Shown here: positions 24,605 to 33,030 of the stretch, piece after piece
Layout: each line of letters opens with the position of its first letter
Position numbering within the stretch: position 1 is the first letter of the stretch
Assembly: GCF_000718135.1 (NCBI RefSeq)
Contig: NZ_JOEM01000020.1
Location: 62,001 to 126,000 of the forward strand
Source: Streptomyces cyaneofuscatus
GTDB taxonomy: Bacteria > Actinomycetota > Actinomycetes > Streptomycetales > Streptomycetaceae
DNA: 64,000 nucleotides
Direction of reading: 5' to 3'
Notes under the pieces: generated by a model
Told to the model about the DNA's origin: nothing
What the model saw: the letters and a program-made list of their open reading frames with translations, nothing else
Database searches by the model: none
Made by a program: the position numbers and the translations under genes

Positions 24605-25582
24605 ATGCCCGCAAAGGGTAAGCACCGTCGTCCCAAGTCCGGCCCGATCCACCGCGGCGTTCTCGCCGCGGGCACCGGCGGCGCCGTACTCGCCCTCCCG
24701 CTGTTCGGCGCGACCGGCGCCCACGCCGCGGAGAAGGCGGCCCCCGCCGTCCAGCCCGCCGCCGCGCAGAGCGCACCGCAGGCCGCACCGCAAGCCGCAC
24801 CCGCCACGGCGAAGAAGGCCGCCCCGAAGACGTACGCCGTCGTCTCCGGCGACTACCTCGCGAAGATCGCGACCGAGCATCAGGTCAAGGGCGGCTGGCA
24901 GAAGCTGTACCAGGACAACCGCTCGACCGTCGGTGAGAACCCCGGCCTGATCTTCCCGGGCATGAAGCTGACCCTCGGCGCCAAGGCCACCGGCACCGCC
25001 GCGCCTTCGGAGGCCAAGAAGTCCGCCCCGGCCCCCAAGGCCGCCGCGCCGAAGAAGGCCGCCCCGAAGAAGGCCGAGCCGGCCCCGAAGGCCGACACCC
25101 TCTCGGCCGACGAGTCCGACGCCGCCGCCGAGTCCGGCACCTCCACGCAGACCGGCTCCTCCGAGTCCACCGGCTCCGGCTGGACCGCGCCGCTCGACAA
25201 CGCCAACGTCACCACCCAGTACCGCGCTTCCGGCTCCAGCTGGTCCAGCGGCTACCACACCGGCTCCGACTTCCAGGCCGCCTCCGGCACCCCCGTCAAG
25301 GCCATCGGCCCGGGCACCGTGGTCTCGGCCGGCTGGAGCGGTTCGTACGGCAACGAGGTCGTCATCAAGCACGAGGACGGCATGTACTCCCAGTACGCCC
25401 ACCAGTCCTCGCTGAGCGTCTCCGCCGGCCAGACCGTCACCGGCGGCCAGCAGATCGGCCTCTCCGGCTCCACCGGAAACTCGACCGGCCCGCACCTCCA
25501 CTTCGAGGTCCGCACCGGCCCGAGCTACGGCTCGGACGTCGACCCGGTCGCCTACCTGCGCCAGCACGGCGTCTCCCTCTGA
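24605..25582 (+). CDS. Secreted LysM and M23-family peptidoglycan hydrolase
   Basis: A 325-residue exported cell-wall endopeptidase. It begins with a signal peptide (basic start, hydrophobic GVLAAGTGGAVLALPLFGAT, cut after AHA), then an Ala/Pro linker, a LysM domain at 76-125, a long Ala-Lys-Pro and Ser/Thr linker to about 192, and an M23 LytM-type zinc peptidase at 193-325. Zinc and catalytic residues are H218-x3-D222 and H297-L-H299. ATG at 24605 lies just after the riboswitch, which should control its expression in response to c-di-AMP. A strong terminator follows, so it is a one-gene transcript. Confidence 0.93.
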   Translation: MPAKGKHRRPKSGPIHRGVLAAGTGGAVLALPLFGATGAHAAEKAAPAVQPAAAQSAPQAAPQAAPATAKKAAPKTYAVVSGDYLAKIATEHQVKGGWQKLYQDNRSTVGENPGLIFPGMKLTLGAKATGTAAPSEAKKSAPAPKAAAPKKAAPKKAEPAPKADTLSADESDAAAESGTSTQTGSSESTGSGWTAPLDNANVTTQYRASGSSWSSGYHTGSDFQAASGTPVKAIGPGTVVSAGWSGSYGNEVVIKHEDGMYSQYAHQSSLSVSAGQTVTGGQQIGLSGSTGNSTGPHLHFEVRTGPSYGSDVDPVAYLRQHGVSL

Positions 25583-25605
25583 CCCCAGGGCGACCGGAAG
25601 TGATC

Positions 25606-25637
25606 GAGGGGCGGTGCGCGGCGGCGCACCGCCCCTC
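25606..25637 (+). terminator. Strong hairpin terminator after the M23 hydrolase
   Basis: A perfect 14-bp stem (GAGGGGCGGTGCGC and complement) with a 4-base loop, 23 bases past the stop. Confidence 0.8.
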
Positions 25638-25744
25638 CACTTATTCCGGCTTTACCGAAATCTGACCGGGTGGTCTATGTCACCACCCGTCAACCCCGTA
25701 TTACGGTCGCGTAGGTCACATTGAACGGTGCAGGATATGTGCTT

Positions 25745-26572
25745 GTGGCAGACGATTCGAGAACCCAGCAGCAGAACATCATCGGGTCGTACGCGGCGAT
25801 CGGGGACAGTTTCACGGAGGGCGTCGGCGATCCCGGCCCCGACGGCACCTTTGTCGGCTGGGCGGACCGGTTCGCGGTTCTGCTCGCCGACCGGCTCCCC
25901 GCCCCCGACGCGGCGACGAACCCGGACGAGACCCGGCACGGCAATTTCCGTTACGCCAATCTCGCCGTACGCGGACGCCTCCTCGACCAGATCGTCGAGG
26001 AGCAGCTTCCCCGCGCCAAGGAACTGGCCCCCGACCTGGTCACCTTCTGCGCGGGCGGCAACGACATCATCCGGCCCGGCACCGACCCCGACGATCTCGC
26101 CGAGCGCTTCGAGCGGGCCGTCGCGGACCTGACCGAGGCGGTCGGCACCGTCATGGTCACCACCGGGTTCGACACCCGGGGCGTTCCGGTGCTGCGCCAC
26201 ATGCGCGGCAAGATCGCCACGTACAACGTGCACCTGAGGGCCATCGCCGACCGTTACCAGTGCCCTGTGCTCGACCTGTGGTCGCTGCGCTCGGTCCAGG
26301 ACCGGCGCGCGTGGGACGCCGACCGGCTCCACCTGTCGCCCGAGGGCCACACCCGCGTCGCGCTGCGCGCCGCCCAGGTCCTCGGCCACGAGGTGCCGGC
26401 CGACCCGGACCAGCCCTGGCCGCCGCAGGCCCAGCGCCGCCCCTTCGACGAGCGGCGCGACAACATCCAGTGGGCGCGGGAGTACCTCGTGCCGTGGATC
26501 GGCCGGCGGCTGCGCGGCGAGTCGTCCGGCGACCACGTCGAGGCGAAGCGGCCGGACCTGCTGCCGCTGTAG
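25745..26572 (+). CDS. SGNH/GDSL-family hydrolase
   Basis: A 275-residue cytosolic esterase-type hydrolase without a signal peptide. Block I is AIGDSFTEG with nucleophile S22; block III is CAGGNDI; the catalytic Asp-His pair is in DADRLHLSPEGH. The acyl substrate is unknown. The GTG at 25745 was preferred because the conserved core starts soon after and AGG lies upstream; a TTG at 25721 is possible. It converges on the radical SAM operon with only 3 bases between stops. Confidence 0.88.
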   Translation: MADDSRTQQQNIIGSYAAIGDSFTEGVGDPGPDGTFVGWADRFAVLLADRLPAPDAATNPDETRHGNFRYANLAVRGRLLDQIVEEQLPRAKELAPDLVTFCAGGNDIIRPGTDPDDLAERFERAVADLTEAVGTVMVTTGFDTRGVPVLRHMRGKIATYNVHLRAIADRYQCPVLDLWSLRSVQDRRAWDADRLHLSPEGHTRVALRAAQVLGHEVPADPDQPWPPQAQRRPFDERRDNIQWAREYLVPWIGRRLRGESSGDHVEAKRPDLLPL

Positions 26573-26575
26573 GGA

Positions 26576-27493
26576 TCAGGGGTTGAGCAGCGGGAGCGTA
26601 CGCCGGGACGGGCCGGGGGCCACGGGTCCGTCCGGCGCCGGGCCCGCGCCGGACCCGGCGGGTAGCCGCTCCAGGACGCCGCCCGCGAACACGTCGTACA
26701 ACGGCAGCGTCTCCAGGTGGACGTAGCCGATGTGGCAGTCGCACACGGCCAGCGGGCAGGCCCGGGGGCCGAGCGCCGCGCGGTAGCTGCCGTCGTAGAG
26801 GTTGCCCAGCTCCGCCTTGACGAAGTGGCAGCGCCGCACCGTGCCGTCGCCGTCCACCGAGATCACCGACTCGCCCGTCCGGCAGGGCAGCCCGGCCGAG
26901 CGGTGCGGATGCCGGCTGTAGGGGAAGAGCGGGTCCAGCTCCGTCCACCGCTCCGCCTCCTCGTCGGTGTACGTGTGCCCCTCGGCGGCGTTCACCCAGA
27001 GGTAGACCTCGGCGGGCAGTGCGGCCCGCAGCCGCCGGGCCTCCTCCAGGTGCTCGTCGAACCCCACCACGCCCACGCTGTAGCGGATGCCGCGCGCGGA
27101 CAGCTCCCGGCAGCGGCCGAGGAACCGCTCGTACGGGGTCTGCCCCGGGTGGTACGTGCACCAGAGCGCGAGCCGCTCGGGATCGGCGTCCGCCAGCCAC
27201 GTGGTGCGGCCGCTGAGGTTCGTCTGGATGGCGACCCGGCCGATGTGCGGCAGCTGGGACAGCTCGGTCAGCGCGCGCCGGTACCAGGAGCGCACCAGAC
27301 CCTCGCCCCACGGGGTGAACAGCACGGAGAGCCGGTCGCCGGTCTGCGCCGCGGCCCACGCGGTGAACCGCTCCAGCGCCTCCCGGTCGGAGGTCAACTG
27401 CGCCCGGCTGTCCCGCCGTTTGGCGAACGGGCAGTAAGGACAGTCGTAGTCGCACGAGGCCAGCGGGCCCCGGTACAGGATCGTCAGGTCCAT
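26576..27493 (-). CDS. STM4011-family radical SAM protein
   Basis: A 305-residue radical SAM protein, last gene of the 26.6-32.8 kb operon. The SAM-cluster motif is C14-D-Y-D-C18-P-Y-C21. A C-terminal cysteine set (LPCRTGE, RRCHFVKAELGN, ACPLAVCDCHIGY) resembles SPASM-type auxiliary cluster ligands, common in enzymes that modify peptides or proteins. ATG at 27493 is close to the cluster motif; the preceding gene's stop is 7 bases upstream. I recognise the family name STM4011 from Salmonella but know no established reaction. A Gly/Pro/Arg-rich tail of about 40 residues ends the protein. Confidence 0.85.
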   Translation of the reverse strand: MDLTILYRGPLASCDYDCPYCPFAKRRDSRAQLTSDREALERFTAWAAAQTGDRLSVLFTPWGEGLVRSWYRRALTELSQLPHIGRVAIQTNLSGRTTWLADADPERLALWCTYHPGQTPYERFLGRCRELSARGIRYSVGVVGFDEHLEEARRLRAALPAEVYLWVNAAEGHTYTDEEAERWTELDPLFPYSRHPHRSAGLPCRTGESVISVDGDGTVRRCHFVKAELGNLYDGSYRAALGPRACPLAVCDCHIGYVHLETLPLYDVFAGGVLERLPAGSGAGPAPDGPVAPGPSRRTLPLLNP

Positions 27494-27500
27494 GGCCCGC

Positions 27501-28892
27501 TCACTTCCGCTCGTACGCGGCCATCGCGGCCCGCACCCCGGGGGAGAACAGCGCCGGACCCAGCGCGTCCGAGTGCGCCAGCCCCAGCGGGGAGAGCCGC
27601 AGGATGCCCTCGGGCGCCCCCGCGTCCAGCCAGCCCCGGTCCGCGAACCGCGCCAGCTCGGCGGGGAAGTCCTCACGGGGGTCCGTGCCGAAGCGGGCGC
27701 GGTAGTCGTCCAGGGGCAGGCCCGCCGCCTGGAGCAGCGACTGGAGGAGGTGGCGCCTGCGGGCCTCGGCCGCGTCGACGTACCTGCCGACCTCGGCCCG
27801 GGAGAAGTCCTCGGTGGCCGTGAAGCCGTCGATGATGCTCCGGATCTCTCCCATGTTCACCGCGTAGTCGAAGGAGTAGTGCAGGGCCGCCGTGTAGGAA
27901 CGGGCCCCGCAGCCGAGCCCGATCATGCCGTCGGTCTGGCACGCGTAGTCCTCGGGGCCGTCCTGCGATTCCCGAGGGGCATCGGCGCGCCGGAACATCC
28001 GCATCGACACCTGCTCGTAGCCGTGCGCCAGCAGATGGTCCCGGCCCACCGCGTACAGCCGCAGCCGCTGCTCGTCCCAGGCGGCCTGCTCCACGGCCTC
28101 CGCGTCGGGGCCGGTCGCGGCGGCGCCCAGACGGTGCAGACCGGTCAGCGGGCGGACGTACAGCGGGTAGAGGTACAGCTCCTCGGGCCGCCAGGCCAGC
28201 GCGGCGTCCAGGGAGGTGAGCCAGGTGCGCTCGGTCTGGCCGTCGATGCCGTAGATCAGGTCGATGTTCAGCACCGGTATCCGGGCGTCCCGGATCCGGC
28301 CGAGCGCGGCCTCCACCTCGGCCCGGCGCTGCGGCCGGACGGCGGCCCGCGCCTCCGCGTCCACGAAGCTCTGCACGCCGATGCTGACCCGGGTCGCACC
28401 CCGGTCGGCCAGCACGGCCAGGCGGTCGGCGGTCGCGGTGGAGGGGGAGGTCTCCACCGACAGCGGCACCGCGAGCAGGTCGGCGCCCATCCGCTTCTCC
28501 GCTATGTCGCAGAGCCGCTCCAGCTCGTCCGCCGTGAGGAAGGTCGGCGTTCCGCCGCCGAAGGCCGCCGCCGCGAACCGCACCGGCTCGTCGTCGCCGA
28601 GCGCGTCCCGTACGGCCACGGCCTGCCGGTCCAGGGCGTCGAGATAGCGGGTCGTCAGCTCCTCGGGCGCGCCGATCCGGGTGAAGAGGTTGCAGAAGCC
28701 GCAGCGGACCTCGCAGAACGGTATGTGGAGGTAGAGGGAGAGGGCGCTCTTGGGCTCCGCCGCCCACAGCTCACGCAGCGCGGGTCGCTCCGGCAGGGGG
28801 CGATAGGCCGTCTTGTGCGGATAGGCGTAGACGTAGCTTTCGTACGGCCTGACGGCGGGCATGCCGGTCGCCGTTGCGGTGCTGGTGGTCAT
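27501..28892 (-). CDS. STM4012-family radical SAM protein (HemW/HemN-like)
   Basis: A 463-residue radical SAM enzyme with the HemN/HemW-type motif C60-E-V-R-C64-G-F-C67-N-L-F, the SAM-binding FGGGTPTFL and SIGVQSF. Despite the likeness, its place in this conserved operon argues against coproporphyrinogen dehydrogenase or haem chaperone activity. The C-terminal 120 residues form a HemN_C-like domain. The ATG at 28892 overlaps the upstream stop as TGATG, indicating translational coupling. The product of this and the other radical SAM protein is unknown. Confidence 0.87.
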   Translation of the reverse strand: MTTSTATATGMPAVRPYESYVYAYPHKTAYRPLPERPALRELWAAEPKSALSLYLHIPFCEVRCGFCNLFTRIGAPEELTTRYLDALDRQAVAVRDALGDDEPVRFAAAAFGGGTPTFLTADELERLCDIAEKRMGADLLAVPLSVETSPSTATADRLAVLADRGATRVSIGVQSFVDAEARAAVRPQRRAEVEAALGRIRDARIPVLNIDLIYGIDGQTERTWLTSLDAALAWRPEELYLYPLYVRPLTGLHRLGAAATGPDAEAVEQAAWDEQRLRLYAVGRDHLLAHGYEQVSMRMFRRADAPRESQDGPEDYACQTDGMIGLGCGARSYTAALHYSFDYAVNMGEIRSIIDGFTATEDFSRAEVGRYVDAAEARRRHLLQSLLQAAGLPLDDYRARFGTDPREDFPAELARFADRGWLDAGAPEGILRLSPLGLAHSDALGPALFSPGVRAAMAAYERK

Positions 28893-29782
28893 CAGGAGGC
28901 CCCCGGTTCGAGGAAGAAGTGCGCGTAGGGCACGGTCCAGACGGCCTCGTGGCCGAGCCGGTGGCCGGTGTAGCCGTCGTCGCCGTAGGTGGTGCCGTGG
29001 TCGGAGCAGACGATGGCGAAACACCGGCGGCGGCTGCTCGCGGCGGCGAAGAGCCGGCCGATGTGCCGGTCGACGTACTCCAGGGCGGCCGCGTGCGTGG
29101 CCCGGGAGTCCCCGGCCTCGCGGGTCGCGCCCGGGGTGTGGAACCAGTTGGGCTGATGCAGCGCGGACACGTTGACGAAGAGGAAGAGCCGCTGCTCCGC
29201 CGGGAGTTCGGCCACCACCTTCTCGGCCCGGGTCACCTGCTCCTCGAACGAGGTCGGCGACGCGACACCGAACTCCGGCTCCCAGTGGCTCTCCTGGAAC
29301 ATGCCGGGCAGCACCGACCCCAGCGCGCCCCGCCGGTTGAAGAAGCCGACCCCGCCGACGCAGACCGTGCGGTAGCCCTCGGCGGCCAGACCCGACACCA
29401 GGTCCGGGGTGTCGAAGACGAAGGTGCCGTCCGCCGTCGTCTCACTGCCCGCGAAGCGCGCCGCGAACAGCCGAGGGTGCGGCCCGGGGGCGGCGGGCGT
29501 CGGCAGGAACCCGGCGAACATCGCCTGGTGCGAGGCGTAGGTGAAGCTGCCGGGCGCATGCCGCTTCTCCCACACACCGCCGGGCAGGTGCCGGGCCAGG
29601 TGCGGGATGCGCCCGGCGGCGGCCAGCTCGGCGGCGACATCGTGGCGCAGGGTGTCCAGGGTGACCAGCAGCAGGTCATGGCTGCCCACGACCTCGGCCA
29701 TGTCGGGGCGGGAGTGGTCCGGTCGGCTGTGGTCAGGGCGGGGGTGGTCAGGCCCGGGGCGGTCAGGGAGACGTGACGGCAT
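28892..29782 (-). CDS. STM4013-family alkaline-phosphatase-superfamily hydrolase
   Basis: A 296-residue protein of the sulfatase/alkaline phosphatase superfamily. It has DLLLVTLDTLRHDV near residues 37-50, matching the family's N-terminal metal-binding aspartate and nucleophile region (D and T of LDTLR), and IVCSDHGTTYGDDGYTGHRLGH near the C-terminus for the second metal site. It may cleave a phosphate or sulfate ester or act as a phosphotransferase. The N-terminus carries a short tandem repeat, RPDHSRPDHSRPD, that is probably a spacer. ATG at 29782 has AGGAACGACC upstream and overlaps the ATP-grasp-like gene by 20 bases; a second ATG at residue 28 is possible. Confidence 0.83.
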   Translation of the reverse strand: MPSRLPDRPGPDHPRPDHSRPDHSRPDMAEVVGSHDLLLVTLDTLRHDVAAELAAAGRIPHLARHLPGGVWEKRHAPGSFTYASHQAMFAGFLPTPAAPGPHPRLFAARFAGSETTADGTFVFDTPDLVSGLAAEGYRTVCVGGVGFFNRRGALGSVLPGMFQESHWEPEFGVASPTSFEEQVTRAEKVVAELPAEQRLFLFVNVSALHQPNWFHTPGATREAGDSRATHAAALEYVDRHIGRLFAAASSRRRCFAIVCSDHGTTYGDDGYTGHRLGHEAVWTVPYAHFFLEPGAS

Positions 29783-30920
29783 GGTCGTTCCTCGTTCGGT
29801 CCAGTACGGCGGCGACCTGCGCCGCATAGGTGTCCAGCCCCTCGGCACCGCTGCCCGGCAGACCCGTCAGCCCGGGCAGCAGATCACCGAAGGCGTTGAC
29901 CTCGCCGACGGCGAAGCGCCGCCAGCCGGCCGCAGGCAGCAGGTCGACGCCCACGCACAGCGTCCCGGGGAAGCAGGCGGCGGCCCGTTCGCAGATCGCC
30001 AGCGCCTCGCGCCAGCAGCCGCCCACCGCCGACACGGCGGCCCGGACCTCGTCGAGATCGCCGCGGGCGCCCCCGAGGTGGAGGTTGGTCATGGGGGAGA
30101 GGCTCGTGCGGACGACGGCGTGGGTGGCCCGGCCACCGACCACCACGATCCGCAGATCGGCGGCCCGCCCGCGCTGGGACGCTTTGGGCAGCCAGCGCTC
30201 GATGTGCAGGCCGTCCGGGGCGAGCGCGTCCACGAGTGCGCCCACCTCCGCCTCCGTGGTGTACCGGCGGACCCGGAGCGAGTTGAACAGCCGCCCCTGG
30301 GCGTCCCGTTCCACCGAGGTGCTCGCCCGGACCCGGCCGGGCCCCGCGGTCTCCACCGCCAGCACCCCCGAGGCGGAGGAGCCGTGGGCGAGCTTCACGA
30401 ACGCCCGGGGCATCCGGTGCTCCCGCAGCAGCGCCCGTACGTCGGACCAGCCCCGCACCTCCGCCGCGTCCGGGCCGGACGTGGGCGAGGGCGGAACCGG
30501 CACCTCCGCAGCCGCCAGGAGTCCGTGGCAGAGCCGCTTGTCGAAGAGCGAGGCGATGTCACCGGGGGAGGTGAGCACCTCGGCACCGGCCACCGAGGCG
30601 GCCCGCGTCACCTCGCCGACCGCCGAGAGGAACCCGGCGTACCACCGCGCGGACCCCTCCACCCGGGTCGGGTCGTCGACTCCGCGCAGCAGCCGCTCCA
30701 CCTCCGCGTCCTCGCCGGGCGAGTCGATCCGGACGGTCTCGCCCGGCTCGAACTCCGCCTCGCCGCGCAGCACCTGGAGCCAGGACACCACCCGGGCGGG
30801 CTCCAGCCCGGAGGCCCCCACGGCCTCCCGGAAGAAGGCGACCCGGCGGTTCTCCGGATTGCCCACGACCGCGAAGCGCGGGGCCCCCGCACTCTTGGGG
30901 CTACTCGCTGACGGCGACAT
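29763..30920 (-). CDS. STM4014-family ATP-grasp-like protein
   Basis: A 385-residue protein that looks like an ATP-grasp enzyme. An N-terminal Rossmann-like strand (RFAVVGNPENRRVAFF) is followed by a lysine-containing segment (FDKRLCHGLLAAAEVPVPPS), a second lysine strand (AFVKLAHGSSASGVLAV), an arginine/acidic pair (DLRIVVVGGRATHAVVRTS) and a metal-binding VGEVNAFGD near the end. ATP-grasp ligases join a carboxylate to an amine or thiol through an acyl-phosphate. The substrate is unknown. It overlaps the genes on both sides by 20 bases, so it is co-translated with the LRR protein upstream and the hydrolase downstream. Confidence 0.82.
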   Translation of the reverse strand: MSPSASSPKSAGAPRFAVVGNPENRRVAFFREAVGASGLEPARVVSWLQVLRGEAEFEPGETVRIDSPGEDAEVERLLRGVDDPTRVEGSARWYAGFLSAVGEVTRAASVAGAEVLTSPGDIASLFDKRLCHGLLAAAEVPVPPSPTSGPDAAEVRGWSDVRALLREHRMPRAFVKLAHGSSASGVLAVETAGPGRVRASTSVERDAQGRLFNSLRVRRYTTEAEVGALVDALAPDGLHIERWLPKASQRGRAADLRIVVVGGRATHAVVRTSLSPMTNLHLGGARGDLDEVRAAVSAVGGCWREALAICERAAACFPGTLCVGVDLLPAAGWRRFAVGEVNAFGDLLPGLTGLPGSGAEGLDTYAAQVAAVLDRTRNDHAVTSP

Positions 30921-31866
30921 AGCGCTCCGGTTCCTCGTCCTCGTCCGCGTAGTCGTCCTCGGCCTCGCCGGCCTCGACCACGGCGGGGGCGCACGCGGCC
31001 CTGATCCGGTCCAGCACCGGGCCGGTGAGGTAGTGGTGGCGCAGGTCGAGCGTGGAAAGGTGGTTGAGCGGCTGCCCGTTCAGCAGGGCCTCGCCACCCG
31101 TGTCGCTGAGGGTGCCCATGGAGAGCGCGAGGGTCTCCAGCTGGGCGACGACCGGCGCCGACGCCACGGCCGCCGCAATCTCGTCCTGGATCTCGCTGTT
31201 CTGGAGGCCCAGGTGGCGCAGCCGGGGGAACGTGCCGCCCGACAGGACCGGCCCGAGGTCGGCGAGCGTGGCATCGCCTCCGTACCACGAGCTGCCGAAC
31301 CAGAGGTCGAGCCGCTCCAGCGCGGGCAGTTCGCTCGCGGTGACCGCCCGCACCAGACCGCCGGGCAGCCCGCCGGACTCGAAGCGCAGCGTCTTCAGCG
31401 CCGTATGACGGACGGGCCGCAGAGCCAGGCCCTCCTGGCCGCAGCCCCGAACCGTGAACTCCTCCAGCAGTGGCAGCGCTTCGAGCACCGGCGTGATGTC
31501 GCACATGCGCAGCCACGACACCTCGCACTCCTCGCCCACCACATCGGCGAGGAAGAGCCCCCGCAGGGCCGGGAAGCGGTCCGCGTCGGCGACGATGAGC
31601 TCCATCACCGGGGCGAACGGTGTGTATTCCTGATGCCACCAGGGGCCGATCAGGAGTGCCCGGACCCGCGTGGTGTCGACCGTGTCGAGGAACCGCTGCC
31701 ACACGGCGGCGAAGTCCGTCTGCTCGTCGTAGCCGCACCCCAGCAGCCAGGCCACCGCGTCGGCGTCGGGAAGCGCTGGGGATGTGTCCGTTCCGGACGG
31801 CGGCGCCAGGAAGTGGACCGGCAAGCCGTGGAAGCGGTCAGGATGCTGGATGTGGATGGGGGTCAT
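30901..31866 (-). CDS. STM4015-family leucine-rich-repeat protein, copy A
   Basis: A 321-residue cytosolic protein with irregular leucine-rich repeats (LEEFTVRGCG, LKTLRFESGGL, LERLDLWFGS, LRHLGLQNSEI, LETLALSMGTLSD, LSTLDLRHHYL). The N-terminal 100 residues precede the repeats and include a GPWWHQEY segment. The C-terminus is strongly acidic (EAEDDYADEDEEPERY) and ends in YVAVSE. LRR proteins normally bind another protein or peptide, so it could be a recognition scaffold for the modifying enzymes. It overlaps the ATP-grasp-like gene by 20 bases and follows its paralogue by 6. Confidence 0.85.
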   Translation of the reverse strand: MTPIHIQHPDRFHGLPVHFLAPPSGTDTSPALPDADAVAWLLGCGYDEQTDFAAVWQRFLDTVDTTRVRALLIGPWWHQEYTPFAPVMELIVADADRFPALRGLFLADVVGEECEVSWLRMCDITPVLEALPLLEEFTVRGCGQEGLALRPVRHTALKTLRFESGGLPGGLVRAVTASELPALERLDLWFGSSWYGGDATLADLGPVLSGGTFPRLRHLGLQNSEIQDEIAAAVASAPVVAQLETLALSMGTLSDTGGEALLNGQPLNHLSTLDLRHHYLTGPVLDRIRAACAPAVVEAGEAEDDYADEDEEPERYVAVSE

Positions 31867-31872
31867 GACACC

Positions 31873-32832
31873 TCACTCAGAGACGGCGGTGTAGCGGCCC
31901 TCGATGCCGCGGCCGCCCCACGGCTCGTTCCGCTCGGACAGGTCCACGCGCACCCCGTGCGGCTCCAGGGCCGAGCGGACCCGCTGCTCCATCGCCTCGG
32001 TGAGGAAGTGGTGGTGGAGGTCGAGCACATCGAGATGGGTGAGGGGCTGTCCTTCGAGGAGCGCGGCCGCGCCCTCGTCCCCCAGCGTCCCGTTCGACAG
32101 GTCGAGCGTCCTGAGCCGGGCGACGACCGGCGCCGACGCCAGGGCGGCCGCGATCTCGTTCTCCACCTCGCTGTTGCGCAGGCCCAGGTGGTGCAGGCGG
32201 GGGAACCGGGTGCCCGAGAGCAGCGGTGCGAGGTCCGTGACCTCGGTGTCGCCCTCGTAGGCCGACACGCCGAGCCAGAGGTCCAGCCGCTCCAGCGCGG
32301 GCAGTTCGCTGTCCAGCACCCCGCGGACCACCTGCACGGGCAGGCCGCCCGCCTGGATCGTCAGCGACCGCAGCCGGTCGTGCTTCGTCGGCGGGAACAC
32401 CAGGCCGCTGCCGCCCCGCACCCCGAACTCGGTCAGCGCGGGAAAGGCGGCCAACAGCGTCGTGACATCGGAATGCTCGATCCAGGTGATCTCGGCCTGC
32501 TCCGCCTCCAGATCCCCGACGAACACCGCCTCCAGCGAGGTCAGCCGGTCAGCGGCGGCGATCACCAGATCGATCGGGAGCGAGGAGTTCTCCTCGTACG
32601 CCTCACCCCACTGGCCGATGATCAGGGCCTTGACCCCGGCCGGGTCGACCGCGCCCAGGAAGTCGGCGAACTCGTCGGCCCAGGGACGGTCCCGGTCGTC
32701 GTCGCCGTACGGTTCCACGGAGATGCGCCAGGCCACATCATCGGCGGCGGGCCGGTCGGCCGGATCGTCCTTGGGCTGGAAGTCGACGGCCGGAAGACCG
32801 CCGAACGCTTGCAGATGCTCCGCACCGTACAT
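31873..32832 (-). CDS. STM4015-family leucine-rich-repeat protein, copy B
   Basis: A 319-residue paralogue of the next gene and the first gene of the operon. It shares the same layout: an N-terminal domain (GQWGEAYEENSSLPIDLVIA), repeats (LTEFGVRGGSG, LRSLTIQAGGL, LERLDLWLGVS, LHHLGLRNSEV, LRTLDLSNGTLGD, LDVLDLHHHFL), and a C-terminus ending YTAVSE. The shared xAVSE end suggests a conserved functional tail. The ATG at 32832 has AGGAG nine bases upstream; the open frame runs on to 34227 but that region belongs to opposite-strand genes. The operon promoter should lie at 32833-33000. Confidence 0.85.
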   Translation of the reverse strand: MYGAEHLQAFGGLPAVDFQPKDDPADRPAADDVAWRISVEPYGDDDRDRPWADEFADFLGAVDPAGVKALIIGQWGEAYEENSSLPIDLVIAAADRLTSLEAVFVGDLEAEQAEITWIEHSDVTTLLAAFPALTEFGVRGGSGLVFPPTKHDRLRSLTIQAGGLPVQVVRGVLDSELPALERLDLWLGVSAYEGDTEVTDLAPLLSGTRFPRLHHLGLRNSEVENEIAAALASAPVVARLRTLDLSNGTLGDEGAAALLEGQPLTHLDVLDLHHHFLTEAMEQRVRSALEPHGVRVDLSERNEPWGGRGIEGRYTAVSE

Positions 32833-33030
32833 CGCACTGAACTCCTGGTCCTGGGAACGGCTGATGTCCGCAAGGTTTATCAAGCCGCACTGACAACGCC
32901 GCGACCGGGACCGCTCCGAGCTGTTCGCCGGACGTCTCGGAGGCCGCCGGGAGGGCCCGTTGTCAGACCCTGCCCGTAGCGTTTTTCCCGTGGCCGGCAC
33001 AGCGGGTGCCGCGACCGAGGGGAGACGTCT

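Noticed and set aside
27501..28892. Annotation as haem chaperone or oxygen-independent coproporphyrinogen dehydrogenase
   Set aside because: The CxxxCxxC region is HemN/HemW-like, but the gene is locked in an STM4011-STM4015 operon, so the specific family is preferred.
29830..32979. Very long open frame opposite the LRR/radical SAM operon
   Set aside because: It is antisense to genes with clear family motifs; its product is Arg/Ser/Pro-rich and typical of GC-driven spurious frames.
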